Shown here one piece after another: positions 49,564 to 58,603 of a stretch of DNA of 64,000 nucleotides. The number at the start of each line of letters is the position of its first letter. Position 1 is the first letter of the stretch. Position numbers and translations under genes: made by a program. The notes below the pieces were generated by a model. The model was not told where the DNA came from. It made no database searches and saw only the letters and a list, made by a program, of their open reading frames with translations. The stretch is from Micromonospora_E sp048060115 (GTDB lineage: Bacteria; Actinomycetota; Actinomycetes; Mycobacteriales; Micromonosporaceae): contig NZ_JBHMIM010000020.1 of the NCBI RefSeq assembly GCF_048060115.1, positions 1 to 64,000 of the forward strand, given 5' to 3'.

Positions 49564-51261
49564 CTACTCCCCTTCTGATGCTGTCACGCTATCGCGCACG
49601 CTATCGCGCCGGGGCGAGGTTCCGAGCACCACTGCCACGGTCGTTCCGCTCGGGTGTCGTGGCCTGATCTCCAACCGGCCCCGGATACGTTCCGCTCTCT
49701 CCGCCATGATCGCAAGACCGTAGCGACCGTCCGGACGCTGGTCAGCGATCCCCTGACCGTCATCCGACACTTCTATTTGCGCGAAGGGAGGGTCTATGTC
49801 ACAGGTGACCCAGAGATTCGCCGCCCCGGCGTGCTTGCGCGCATTGGTAATCGCCTCCTGGGCGATGCGCAGCAACTCCGCCTCGGTCGCCGCGGGCAGC
49901 CGGGCACCCGACTCGTCCAGCGACAGGTGCACCCGTAGCCGGCCGGACGAGCCGACCGTGCGCGCGTACTCGGCGATCGCCGCCGCCAGCCCACCGTGCC
50001 GGTCGACCTCGCTGCGCAGCTCGAACAGGCTCAGCCGCAGTTCGGTGATCACCCTGGTGACCTCGCCGCGCAGCGTACGCAGATCCTCGGCGGTCTCCTT
50101 GGCCGCCTCCGGCAGCGTGGCCAGGGCGTTGTCGATGCCGTAGCCGACCATCACCAGCTCCTGGGCGACCCCGTCGTGGATCTCCCGGGCGAGTCGTTGC
50201 CGCTCCTCGTTGGTGGCCAGCGACCGGACCTCGTCGAACAGCAGCGCCGCCTCCAGCCGCAGCGCCGCCGGCCGGGTGAACGCGGTGATCCGGGCCACCA
50301 CCGGCGCCGGGTAGGCGTTGGCGCTGTCGGTCTCCAGGATCACCAGGCCGACCGTACGGACGCCGGCGACCAGCGGTACCACCAGCGCCGACACGTCGCC
50401 GCCGGGGTGCGACCGGGCCTGTGACCGGGCGGCGGTCTGGGGCAGCTGGCTGGCCCACGCGTCGGCGATGGCCGAATCGGCGTCCAGCGTGGTCTCCCAG
50501 TCCACCCGCTCCAGACCGGCCTGGGCGAGGACCACCAGCCGGCCGCCGCCGCTGCCGGAGAGCACCGCCGTGCGCCCGGTCGGGGCCACCGTACGCAACT
50601 CCTCGATCAGGTGCTCCGAGATGCTGCCCGGGTCCAGGGTGGCACCGGGCAACTGGCGGGCGACGCTGCGCAGCTGGGTGAGCAGCCGGGTCGCCTCCGC
50701 GTACGGGGCCGGCTTGCCGTCGCCCCGGGCCTGCATCACCTGGTGCAGGGTTCCGGCGGCCAGGATGCCCAGGCTGGCCAGGATCAGCCACTGCGCGCAG
50801 ACGGCGACGTAGCCGAGCTGGGTGATCTGCCGTTCGCCGTTGATCGTGGTCAACAGCCCGCCGACGACCAGCGTGGTCGTCACCACCGCGAGCAGCGCGG
50901 TCGCCTCACGGGTACGCCGTTGCAGTACCGACACGGTCAACGGCACCGACAGGTACGGCAGCATCGCCGACGCGCCCAGACCGGCGCCGAGCGCGCCGCG
51001 GATGTTCGCGGCGGCGGCCACCTCGCTCGTCGCCAGCCCGATGATGATCACCTCGGCGAACCGGCCGACCGGCGCGACGACCGGATGACGTGGCGCCAGG
51101 ATCGCGGGAAGGCCGGCGACCGCCAGCAACGCCACCCAGCGCAACTCGCCCACGTCCCGGGTGGTGATCAGAGTCAGCACCGCGACGAGCGCGAGCATGA
51201 CCAGACGGGCCACCGCCGCGAGTGGCTGCGGGCGGGGCACGTCGGATGTCGATGCGGACAC
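49564..51261 (-). CDS. Sensor histidine kinase (HisKA_3, GAF-like domain)
   Basis: A 565-residue kinase. About five membrane helices occupy residues 15-175, a GAF-like domain ~200-340, and the dimerisation helix holds the phosphoacceptor His362 in REIHDGVAQELV. The HATPase domain has NARKHAGAANLWV (N-box) and DDGQGIAD (G1). It is paired with the NarL-type regulator gene downstream. The membrane part resembles a MASE-type sensor, with no recognisable ligand-binding domain. The GTG start lies 14 bases from the upstream acyl-CoA ligase stop, so the three genes may be one transcript. Confidence 0.93.
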   Translation of the reverse strand: MSASTSDVPRPQPLAAVARLVMLALVAVLTLITTRDVGELRWVALLAVAGLPAILAPRHPVVAPVGRFAEVIIIGLATSEVAAAANIRGALGAGLGASAMLPYLSVPLTVSVLQRRTREATALLAVVTTTLVVGGLLTTINGERQITQLGYVAVCAQWLILASLGILAAGTLHQVMQARGDGKPAPYAEATRLLTQLRSVARQLPGATLDPGSISEHLIEELRTVAPTGRTAVLSGSGGGRLVVLAQAGLERVDWETTLDADSAIADAWASQLPQTAARSQARSHPGGDVSALVVPLVAGVRTVGLVILETDSANAYPAPVVARITAFTRPAALRLEAALLFDEVRSLATNEERQRLAREIHDGVAQELVMVGYGIDNALATLPEAAKETAEDLRTLRGEVTRVITELRLSLFELRSEVDRHGGLAAAIAEYARTVGSSGRLRVHLSLDESGARLPAATEAELLRIAQEAITNARKHAGAANLWVTCDIDPPFAQIEVSDDGQGIADQRPDGRYGLAIMAERAERIRGRLEIRPRHPSGTTVAVVLGTSPRRDSVRDSVTASEGE

Positions 51262-51275
51262 GTGACGGATGGTAG

Positions 51276-53078
51276 TCAGCTCCCGTAGATCTTGGTGATC
51301 TCGGCCTCGTGATTGTCATGGATCACGGCCCGTTTCACCTTCAGCGAAGGGGTCAACTCGCCGGTCGCCTCGGTGAAGTCCCGGCCCAGGATGCGGAACT
51401 GCCGGATCGACTCGGCGGACGAGACGGCCCGGTTGGCCTCGTCGACGGCCAGTTGGATCTCGGCCCGCAGCGTCGGCTCGTCGGACAGCTGCGCCACGGT
51501 CTGCCCGGCCGGGTGGCCGTTGCGCTCCAGCCAGCCGGGCCAGGCATCTTCGTCGATGGTGATCAGCGCGGCGATGAACGGCCGGCGGTCGCCGACCACC
51601 ACGCACTGGCTGACCAGCGGGTGGGCACGCAGCCGATCCTCCAGCATCGCCGGCGCGACGTTCTTGCCGCCCGCGGTGACGATCAGATCCTTCTTCCGGC
51701 CGGTGATGGTCAGGAATCCGTCGCTGTCGAGTTGGCCGAGGTCCCCGCTGCGGAACCAGCCGTCGTCGGTGAGTACCTCGGCGGTCTGCTGCGGGCTGTT
51801 CCAGTAGCCCTGGAAGACCAGGTCACCGGAGACGAGGACCTCGCCGTCGTCGGCGATGCGCACACTCACCCCGGGCAGCGGCCGGCCGACGGTGCCGATC
51901 CGGATGGCGTGTTGCAGATTCACCGAGACGGCCGGAGAGGTCTCAGTCAGCCCGTACCCCTCGTAGACGGTGACCCCGACGCCGCGGAAGAAGTGCGCCA
52001 GCCTGGCCCCCAGCGGCGCGCCGCCGGAGATCGCGGTGCGGCATCGACCGCCGAGCGCGGCCCGCAGCTTGCGGTAGACCAGCCGGTCGAACAGGGCGTG
52101 CTGGGCGCGCAGCGCGAGTCCCGGTCCGCCGGGGGCGTCGAGGGCTTCGCTGTACGCGACCGCGGTCCGGTCCGCCCGGTCGAAGATCGCACCCTTACCG
52201 TCGCGGTGTGCCCGTTGTTTGGCCGCGTTGTAGACCTTCTCGAACACCCGGGGGACCGAAAGGACGAAGGTCGGTCGGGTCTGGGCCAGATCGGCGACCA
52301 GGTTCTTCGGGTCGGCGGCGTGCGTCATGGTGGCCCGGGCGTGCACCGCGCCGATCTGGATCAGCCGGGCGAACGAGTGGGCCAGCGGCAGGAACAGCAG
52401 GGTCGACGCGCCCTCGTGGAACAGGTTCGGCAGTCCCGGTACGGCGTTGGCGATGTCCGCGTACATGTTGCGGTGGGTGAGGACGCAGCCCTTCGGTCGC
52501 CCGGTGGTGCCGCTGGTGTAGATGATCGTGGCGGTGTCCGTGGCGCGCAGGTCGCGCCGGCGCCGGTCGACCTGCGCCGCGTCGACTGTCGCGCCGCGCC
52601 CGGTGATCTCGTCGACGCCGCCGGTATCCACCTGCCAGACCTCCCGCAGCGCGGGCAGCTGGTCGCGTACCGACGCCAGGGTGATCGCGTGTGCGTTGGT
52701 CTCGAGCACGCAGGCGACCGCGCCGGAGTCGGCGAGGATCCAGGCGACCTGCTCGGCGCTGGACGTCTCGTAGATCGGGACGGTGACGGCGCCGACCGAC
52801 CAGATCGCGTAGTCCAGCAGGGTCCACTCGTACCGGGTCTTGCTCATCAGCGCGACCCGGTCCCCGGCACCGACGCCGGCGCCGATCAGGCCCCGGGCCA
52901 CGGTCACCACCTCGTCGCGGAACTGCCGGCAGGTGACCTCCACCTGACCGGCCGGTCCGGGCCGGGTGAACTGGACCGCGTCCGGAGCCGTCTCGGCGTT
53001 GTCCCAGACGGGATCGGTCAGCGTGGCCGCGTCACCGACAGTGACCACCGGTGGTACGGAGAACTCGCGCACCTGCAC
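51276..53078 (-). CDS. Long-chain fatty acid-CoA ligase (AMP-forming)
   Basis: A 600-residue adenylate-forming ligase that activates fatty acids to acyl-CoA. Motifs are IIYTSGTTGRPKGCVLTH (P-loop-like A3), VYEGYGLTETSPAVS (A5), GDLGQLDSDGFLTITGRKKD (A7-A8) and LTPSLKVKR with the catalytic Lys near the C-terminus. It matches the FadD15-like, membrane-associated type of actinobacteria. The start is GTG-type ATG at 53078 (MQVREFSVPPV). The gene is divergent from the SRPBCC gene, which may relate to lipid handling. Confidence 0.94.
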   Translation of the reverse strand: MQVREFSVPPVVTVGDAATLTDPVWDNAETAPDAVQFTRPGPAGQVEVTCRQFRDEVVTVARGLIGAGVGAGDRVALMSKTRYEWTLLDYAIWSVGAVTVPIYETSSAEQVAWILADSGAVACVLETNAHAITLASVRDQLPALREVWQVDTGGVDEITGRGATVDAAQVDRRRRDLRATDTATIIYTSGTTGRPKGCVLTHRNMYADIANAVPGLPNLFHEGASTLLFLPLAHSFARLIQIGAVHARATMTHAADPKNLVADLAQTRPTFVLSVPRVFEKVYNAAKQRAHRDGKGAIFDRADRTAVAYSEALDAPGGPGLALRAQHALFDRLVYRKLRAALGGRCRTAISGGAPLGARLAHFFRGVGVTVYEGYGLTETSPAVSVNLQHAIRIGTVGRPLPGVSVRIADDGEVLVSGDLVFQGYWNSPQQTAEVLTDDGWFRSGDLGQLDSDGFLTITGRKKDLIVTAGGKNVAPAMLEDRLRAHPLVSQCVVVGDRRPFIAALITIDEDAWPGWLERNGHPAGQTVAQLSDEPTLRAEIQLAVDEANRAVSSAESIRQFRILGRDFTEATGELTPSLKVKRAVIHDNHEAEITKIYGS

Positions 53079-53215
53079 TCCCTCGCGCTCGCGGGCTGAG
53101 TTGTGCCGGTGCCCGGGGGGTGGGACTTCCGGCTACCCGCAACCTACCGGGCGGCCGATGACCTGCGCGGTCAGCCCGTCGCCCGGGCCGACAACGACCG
53201 TTACCGGGCGCTGGC

Positions 53216-53250
53216 TTGATCTTGCCCTGGTACCGGGTAGCCTGCCCCTC
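53216..53250 (+). promoter_or_regulatory. Candidate leaderless promoter of the SRPBCC gene
   Basis: TTGATC at 53216-53221 and TAGCCT at 53238-53243 are separated by 16 bases. The -10 ends 7 bases before ATG 53251, which would make the A of ATG the first transcribed base. No ribosome site precedes the ATG. Confidence 0.55.
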
Positions 53251-53712
53251 ATGGCGGAGTCCTCCACCAAGTCGATAGTCGTCGCCGCGCCCGCGTCCCG
53301 GGTCACGGCGGTTATCTGCGACTTCGCGTGTTACCCGGAGTGGACCGAGGCGCTGGACCGGGTCGAGGTGCGCCAGGAATACGAGGACGGCTACGCGCGT
53401 GAGGTCCTCTTCGCGCTCGACGCGGGGGTGCTCGCCGACGAGTACACGCTGATCTACGAGTACGCCGAGGACCTGTCCCGCATCGAGTGGCGGCTGGCTG
53501 AGCCGTCCCGGATGCAGCGTCGCCAGGTGGGGTCCTACGACATCGAGGACAACGGCGACGGGACCACGACGGTGACGTACACGCTGGAGGTGGACCTCTC
53601 CGTCGGGATGCTCGGGATGTTCCGCCGCAAGGCCGAGAAAATGATCATGGATGCCGCCCTGACGCAGCTCAAGCGCCGGGTGGAGCAACTCGGCACCGCG
53701 GAAACCGGGTAG
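53251..53712 (+). CDS. SRPBCC-fold protein (polyketide cyclase/dehydrase-like)
   Basis: A 153-residue START/SRPBCC-like protein, probably a hydrophobic-ligand binder. Features are an N-terminal VVAAPASRVTAVICDFACYP, a central acidic strand (DEYTLIYEYAEDLSRIEW) and a long C-terminal helix (KAEKMIMDAALTQLKRRVEQ). It begins a four-gene run with the DUF5304-like gene, glkA and the phosphatase-like gene. The same arrangement near fadD and glkA occurs in Streptomyces. The ligand is unknown. The start is ATG 53251, since the upstream frame is antisense to the acyl-CoA ligase. Confidence 0.88.
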   Translation: MAESSTKSIVVAAPASRVTAVICDFACYPEWTEALDRVEVRQEYEDGYAREVLFALDAGVLADEYTLIYEYAEDLSRIEWRLAEPSRMQRRQVGSYDIEDNGDGTTTVTYTLEVDLSVGMLGMFRRKAEKMIMDAALTQLKRRVEQLGTAETG

Positions 53713-53721
53713 GGGGCGCAG

Positions 53722-54399
53722 ATGGCGGGATCCGAAGCACACTCGGCGCGGGTCGAGGCGGAGCGGTTGGTGGCGACCGCTCTGGCGATGGCGCGGCTGG
53801 CCGCCCAGGGACAGCGCCACGGCGCGGCCGGTCTCGGGCTGGCCCGGGACCTGTTCGGCGGTGCCGCTGCGGTGGCCACCGGGGAACCCGCCTGTTGCGT
53901 CTGCCCGATCTGCCGGGCGATCACCGCGATGCGTGATCCCAGCCCCGAGTTCGCCGAACGGCTGGCCACCGGTGCTGGCGACTTCGCCGCCGGCGTGACC
54001 AGCCTGCTGCGGGCGCTCGCGCCGGACAGGGACCCCACCGGGCCGGACCCCTCCGGACCCGAGCGGGCCGGGCCGGACCCCTCCGGACCCGATCAGCAGG
54101 CCAGGAACTCGACACCCGGAAAACACGATCCCCCGTCCGGCCGGACCACCTCGGACGACGAGGTGTGGCGCCGGGCCACCCAGACCAGGGATGATTCGGG
54201 CTCAGCGGATGATCGGGACGTCTGGTCAGCCGCGACGAACGCCCCCGTCGACGTCGCCGGGGCGGGCGCACCACCAGTCCAGAGCCGCGGCGACCGCGCC
54301 GGGGCGGCCGACCCGGGGGCACCGGGCGCGGACGCCGCCGTACCGGACCCGCGACGGACTGGCCCCGCTACACCGCCGGACCCCGGCCTGCCGGGGTAG
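53722..54399 (+). CDS. DUF5304-like protein with CxxC and disordered tail
   Basis: A 225-residue protein. Residues 1-95 are helical with Cys-rich ACCVCPICRAITAMRD near residue 60, which could bind metal. The rest is Pro/Asp/Gly-rich, disordered, with a repeated GPDPSGP unit. This resembles DUF5304 proteins found between SRPBCC and glkA genes in actinomycetes. It starts 9 bases after the SRPBCC stop, so it is in the same transcript. Function is unknown. Confidence 0.72.
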   Translation: MAGSEAHSARVEAERLVATALAMARLAAQGQRHGAAGLGLARDLFGGAAAVATGEPACCVCPICRAITAMRDPSPEFAERLATGAGDFAAGVTSLLRALAPDRDPTGPDPSGPERAGPDPSGPDQQARNSTPGKHDPPSGRTTSDDEVWRRATQTRDDSGSADDRDVWSAATNAPVDVAGAGAPPVQSRGDRAGAADPGAPGADAAVPDPRRTGPATPPDPGLPG

Positions 54400-54512
54400 A
54401 GACCGACCTGATCCAGGTCCGGCCGGGCCCGGCTGCCCCACCTCGACCGGCGGACCGGTCCCGGTGGGGACACCGGCGCGCGCGAACAGCACAGCAGAGG
54501 GGAGCGGCAGCG

Positions 54513-55460
54513 GTGACGCTGACCATCGGAGTCGACATCGGTGGCACCAAGGTCGCCGGCGGGGTCGTCGATCCGGACGGGGAGGTTCTGGCCCAGACTC
54601 GGCACGAGACACCCGCCGACGACGTGGCCAAGACCCGGGACGTGATCATCGAGGTGGTACTAGAACTTGCCGCCACCCACCCGGTCACCGCGGTCGGGAT
54701 CGGTGCCGCCGGCTGGATCGACGCGCAGCGCTCGACGGTCCTGTTCGCTCCGAACATCGCCTGGCGCAACGAGCCGCTACGCGACTACGTCAGTGCGGCG
54801 GTCAACCTGCCGGTGACCGTGGAGAACGACGCGAACGTCGCCGCCTGGGCCGAGTTCCGCTACGGCGCCGGGCGCGACGCCGCCGACTCGATGGTGATGT
54901 TCACCGTCGGGACCGGCATCGGTGGCGGCATCGTGTACGGCGGCGAGCTGGTCCGTGGGGCGCACGGCATCGCCGCTGAACTCGGCCACACCCTCGCCGT
55001 GCCGGACGGACACCAGTGCGGCTGCGGACGGCACGGCTGCATCGAGCAGTACGCCTCCGGCAACGCCCTGGTGCGGTTCGCCCGCGCCGGGGCACGCCAG
55101 GAACCCGACCGGGCCACCATCCTGCTCACCCTGGCCGGCGGCGCCGCCGACGCGATCACCGGTCCGATGGTGACCGCGGCGGCCCGCTCCGGTGACCCGG
55201 TCTCCTGCGAGGCGTTCGCGCAGATCGGCCGCTGGCTCGGCATCGGCCTGGCGGACCTGGCCCAGATTCTCGACCCCGAGGTGATGGTGATCGGCGGCGG
55301 TGTGATCGAGGCGGGGGACCTGCTGCTGGGACCCGCCAACCGGGCGTACCACGAGGCGCTGGCGCAACGCGTACGGATTCCGGTCGCACAGGTCCGCCCG
55401 GCCGAGTTGGGCAACGCCGCCGGCGTGGTAGGCGCCGCGGACCTGGCCCGGCGGTTGTGA
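54513..55460 (+). CDS. glkA: ROK-family glucokinase
   Basis: Phosphorylates glucose with ATP. The 315-residue protein has the ROK start TIGVDIGGTKVAGGVVDPDG, the catalytic Asp motif VENDANVAAWAE, the zinc motif CGCGRHGCIEQYASG and FTVGTGIGGGIV for ATP. Family and length match actinobacterial GlkA, the enzyme needed for glucose repression in Streptomyces. The GTG start follows AGAGGGGAG. The upstream gap is 113 bases. The stop overlaps the next gene start as GTGA. Confidence 0.95.
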   Translation: MTLTIGVDIGGTKVAGGVVDPDGEVLAQTRHETPADDVAKTRDVIIEVVLELAATHPVTAVGIGAAGWIDAQRSTVLFAPNIAWRNEPLRDYVSAAVNLPVTVENDANVAAWAEFRYGAGRDAADSMVMFTVGTGIGGGIVYGGELVRGAHGIAAELGHTLAVPDGHQCGCGRHGCIEQYASGNALVRFARAGARQEPDRATILLTLAGGAADAITGPMVTAAARSGDPVSCEAFAQIGRWLGIGLADLAQILDPEVMVIGGGVIEAGDLLLGPANRAYHEALAQRVRIPVAQVRPAELGNAAGVVGAADLARRL

Positions 55461-56227
55461 ACCCGCCCCCGGCGTCCGAACCGACCGACGTGCGGTTGCG
55501 GGTGCTCACGTACAACATCCACGGCCAGCGCGACGACCGGGCCGCGCTGGTCGACGTGGTCCGCTCGGTCGCGCCGGACGTGGCGATCCTGCAGGAGGCG
55601 CCCCGGCGCTGGCGCTGGCGGACCAAGTCCGCGGCCCTGGCCGCCGACTTCGGCATGGTCGTGGGCGAGGGCGGCCCGCCGGCGTTGGGCAATCTGGTGT
55701 TGACCACCCTGCGGGTACGGGTGCTCGACACCTGGTCGGTCCGCTTCCCACTCACCCCTGGCCGACACGTGCGCGGTGCCGTCTTCGCCCGCTGCGCGCT
55801 GGGACCGACCCGGTTCGTGGTGGCGGGGTCGCACCTGTCCACCGACCCTGCCGAACGCCCGGGGCAGGCGCGTCTGCTGCGTGCGGCCTGTGCGCTGGTC
55901 GACGAACCGGTGATTCTCGGCGCGGACGTCAACGACACACCGCCGTCGGCGACCGACGCCGGTGTCACCACGCCGGGCGACGCCGCGTCGACCTGGCAGA
56001 TCGTCACCGCCGGGTTGACCGACGTGGCGCAGACGGCCGGTTTGGGGGACGTCTGCACGTACCCGTGCGCCGGACCACGTCGACGCCTCGACGCCATGTT
56101 CGCCGACCCCCGGGTGCGGGTGGCCGGGTACACCGTGGTGGACACGGCGGTGTCGCGACGGGCAAGCGACCACCTGCCGGTGGTCGCCGATCTGATCCTG
56201 CCCGCGCACCACCCGGCCACCGCCTGA
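55457..56227 (+). CDS. Endonuclease/exonuclease/phosphatase family protein
   Basis: A 256-residue metal-dependent hydrolase of the EEP superfamily. Motifs are LTYNIHGQRDD, ILQEAPRR with the metal Glu, AGSHLST, LGADVNDTP and SDHLPVVADL with the catalytic His. The substrate class (DNA, phospholipid, inositol phosphate) cannot be told. No signal peptide is visible. GTG 55457 overlaps the glkA stop by four bases, so the pair is translationally coupled. Confidence 0.88.
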   Translation: MNPPPASEPTDVRLRVLTYNIHGQRDDRAALVDVVRSVAPDVAILQEAPRRWRWRTKSAALAADFGMVVGEGGPPALGNLVLTTLRVRVLDTWSVRFPLTPGRHVRGAVFARCALGPTRFVVAGSHLSTDPAERPGQARLLRAACALVDEPVILGADVNDTPPSATDAGVTTPGDAASTWQIVTAGLTDVAQTAGLGDVCTYPCAGPRRRLDAMFADPRVRVAGYTVVDTAVSRRASDHLPVVADLILPAHHPATA

Positions 56228-56339
56228 GCGCGGCCGGGGACTGGCGGATTCGGGCGGTCACTGCCGGATTCGGGCCGGGGACTGGACAAGCAGGGCGGCT
56301 AGCCGGCACGATTTCGCAGCCGTACGAAGGAGATTGCCG

Positions 56340-57743
56340 GTGCCTCGTTCCGCTGACCACGACAGTTCCGTCACCGGTGCCGCCCAGTGGCGAGACGAAC
56401 GCTCGATGACCGAGCAGAGTGAGAACGTCTGCGTCATCGGTGCCGGGGCCAGCGGGCTGTGCACCGTCAAGAACCTGCGCGAACAGGGCTTCGGGGTCGA
56501 TTGCTACGAGCGGGAGACCGGGGTGGGCGGTGCCTGGAACTGGCGGCACGACCGCAGTCCGGTGTACGCCAGCACCCACCTGATCTCGTCGAAGCCGTTC
56601 AGCCAGTATCCCGACTTTCCGTTGCCGGACGACTGGCCGGACTATCCGCACCACAGCCAGTTGCTGCGCTATCTGGAACGGTACGCCGATCATTTCGATC
56701 TTCGCCGGCACATCTGGTTCGGCACCGAGGTCGTCCGGGTCGTGCCGGCCGAGGGCGACCGGTGGGACGTGACCACCCGCAGCTCCGGCGGAAACGGTGC
56801 CGAGCGCACCCAGCGCTATTCGGCGGTGATCATCGCCAACGGACACAACTGGGCACCGAACCAGCCCGACTACGAAGGACTGTCCGACTTCACCGGACAG
56901 GTCGTCCACGCGTCGGCCTACCACGACGCCACCCAGCTCCGTGGCCGCCGGGTCTTGGTGATCGGCGGCGGCAACACCGGATGTGACATCGCGGTCGAGG
57001 CCGGGCAGCAGGCCTCCCACTGCTGGCACTCGACCCGCCGCGGCTACTGGTACACCCCCAAGTACGTCCTCGGTCGACCCAGCGATCAGGTCAACGCCCG
57101 GCTGCTGGCCATGCGGCTGCCGCTGGTGCTACGTCGGTGGATCTACCAGCGGATGCTGCGACTCACCGTGGGCGACCTGACCCGGTTCGGGATGCGGGCA
57201 CCGGATCACCAGGTCTTCGAGAGTCATCCGATCGTCAACAGCCAGCTCGTGTACCACGTCGGCCACGGCACGGTCCGGCCGGTGCCGGACGTGGCCCGGT
57301 TCCGGCGTCACGCGGTCGAGCTCGCAGACGGCAGCGAGATCGATCCCGACCTCGTGGTGCTCGCCACCGGCTACCAGCCGAGATTCGACTTTCTCGACCC
57401 GCGACTGCTCGGTGCCGGCCCGGACGGGCGGCCCCAGCTGTACCTGCACGCCTTCGCCCGGGAGCATCCGACCCTGTCGGTGGTCGGGCTGCCGCAGCCC
57501 GACTCCGGGATCTTCCCACTCATCCACTGGCAGAGCGTGATCGTGGCCCGTTGGCTGCGTACCCGGATGGCGGATCCGGGTGCCACCGCGACGCTGGCCG
57601 CCCGGATCCAGGCCGAGGCCGGCCGGCACTGGCACGACGGCAAGGTGAGCGACTCACCCCGGCACCAGTTCGAGGTCAGCCAGCTCACCTACCTGCGCGC
57701 ACTTCAGTCAGCTATGGACAGTCTGGAGGTGGCGACCCGGTGA
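56340..57743 (+). CDS. Flavin-containing monooxygenase (FMO/Baeyer-Villiger type)
   Basis: FAD/NADPH monooxygenase of 467 residues. The start is GTG 56340, chosen because AAGGAG lies 7 bases upstream; a TTG two codons earlier and an ATG at 56406 are less likely. FAD motif GAGASG (34-39), FMO-type FTGQVVHASAYHD, NADPH motif GGGNTG and the C-terminal VLATGYQP are present. This fits FMO or Baeyer-Villiger families; the fingerprint is closest to FMOs. The stop overlaps the alpha/beta hydrolase start as GTGA, so a linked oxygenase-hydrolase step is suggested. The substrate is unknown. Confidence 0.9.
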   Translation: MPRSADHDSSVTGAAQWRDERSMTEQSENVCVIGAGASGLCTVKNLREQGFGVDCYERETGVGGAWNWRHDRSPVYASTHLISSKPFSQYPDFPLPDDWPDYPHHSQLLRYLERYADHFDLRRHIWFGTEVVRVVPAEGDRWDVTTRSSGGNGAERTQRYSAVIIANGHNWAPNQPDYEGLSDFTGQVVHASAYHDATQLRGRRVLVIGGGNTGCDIAVEAGQQASHCWHSTRRGYWYTPKYVLGRPSDQVNARLLAMRLPLVLRRWIYQRMLRLTVGDLTRFGMRAPDHQVFESHPIVNSQLVYHVGHGTVRPVPDVARFRRHAVELADGSEIDPDLVVLATGYQPRFDFLDPRLLGAGPDGRPQLYLHAFAREHPTLSVVGLPQPDSGIFPLIHWQSVIVARWLRTRMADPGATATLAARIQAEAGRHWHDGKVSDSPRHQFEVSQLTYLRALQSAMDSLEVATR

Positions 57744-58558
57744 GCCGGACCACGCGAGGTACCCGCATCGTCCGCACCCGGGAGTGGAGCGACCCGGTGC
57801 CGGCGGTACGCCGCGAAGTGCTACGCGCCGACGTGCTGCACGACGACGGCAAGCCGCCGGTGCTGTTCGTTCCCGGCTTCGGCCACGGTGCCTGGGTGTT
57901 CGCCGAACACTGGCTGGAGCGCGCCGCCGACCGGGGCTTCCCCGCGTACGCGGTCAGCCTGCGCGGACACGGTGCCAGCGCCGCGGCACCGGACGCCACG
58001 ATCCGGGCGTACGTGCACGACGTCGTGCAGGCCGCGGCCGGACTGCCGCGACAGGCGGTGCTGGTGGGCCACGGCGCCGGCGCGCTGTTGGTGTCGCACG
58101 CGTTGGCGCGCTACCCGGCGCGGGCGGCCGTGCTGGCCGCGCCGGTACTCGGCGGCTGGCCGCTGCTCGGCACGGCGTTGCTGCGCAACCCGATGGGCAC
58201 CCTGCCGGCGGTGTTCGGCGCAGCGCTGCGGCTGCGCGCCGGCCAGTTGTTCAGCCGGGAGCTGCCCACCGCGGTGGCCGCTTCCTATGTCGATCGTCTC
58301 GGTCGGGCCTCGGCCCGCGCGCAGTGGCGGCTGCTGTCGCGGCAGCGGTTCGAACCAGCTGTCGGCGACCCGCCGGTGCTGGTGCTGGGCAGTCCGGACG
58401 ATCAGGTGGTGCCGGTGTCGGCGCTGAACCAGGCCGCCCGTCGCTTCGGCGGTGCGCCGCTGCTGTTTCCCAAGATGGGTCACGACCTGATGCTCGACGC
58501 CCGATGGTCGGAACCGGTCGACGCGATCCTCGACTGGTTGGACAAGGGATCCGACTGA
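57740..58558 (+). CDS. Alpha/beta-hydrolase-fold protein lacking the nucleophile Ser
   Basis: A 272-residue alpha/beta hydrolase fold protein. The oxyanion and cap regions look normal: FVPGFGHGAWVF, LRGHGAS and acid-loop LGSPDDQVVP, and the C-terminal KMGHDLM carries the triad His. The nucleophile elbow reads VGHGAGA instead of the expected GHSxG, so the catalytic Ser is Gly (codon GGC). If the base is right, the protein cannot be a Ser hydrolase and may be a carrier, a lyase or a pseudo-enzyme. It is coupled to the monooxygenase by a 4-base overlap. A hairpin terminator follows the stop directly. Confidence 0.88.
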   Translation: MSRTTRGTRIVRTREWSDPVPAVRREVLRADVLHDDGKPPVLFVPGFGHGAWVFAEHWLERAADRGFPAYAVSLRGHGASAAAPDATIRAYVHDVVQAAAGLPRQAVLVGHGAGALLVSHALARYPARAAVLAAPVLGGWPLLGTALLRNPMGTLPAVFGAALRLRAGQLFSRELPTAVAASYVDRLGRASARAQWRLLSRQRFEPAVGDPPVLVLGSPDDQVVPVSALNQAARRFGGAPLLFPKMGHDLMLDARWSEPVDAILDWLDKGSD

Positions 58559-58586
58559 GCGGACCGGGGGCTGGTCCCCGGTCCGC
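58559..58586. terminator. 11-bp stem hairpin after the monooxygenase-hydrolase pair
   Basis: Arms 58559-58569 and 58576-58586 are fully complementary with a 6-base loop, directly following the hydrolase stop and 17 bases before the end of otsA. It is GC-rich without a T-tract and likely serves both convergent units. Confidence 0.7.
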
Positions 58587-58603
58587 CGGCGGAGCCACCT
58601 GAC

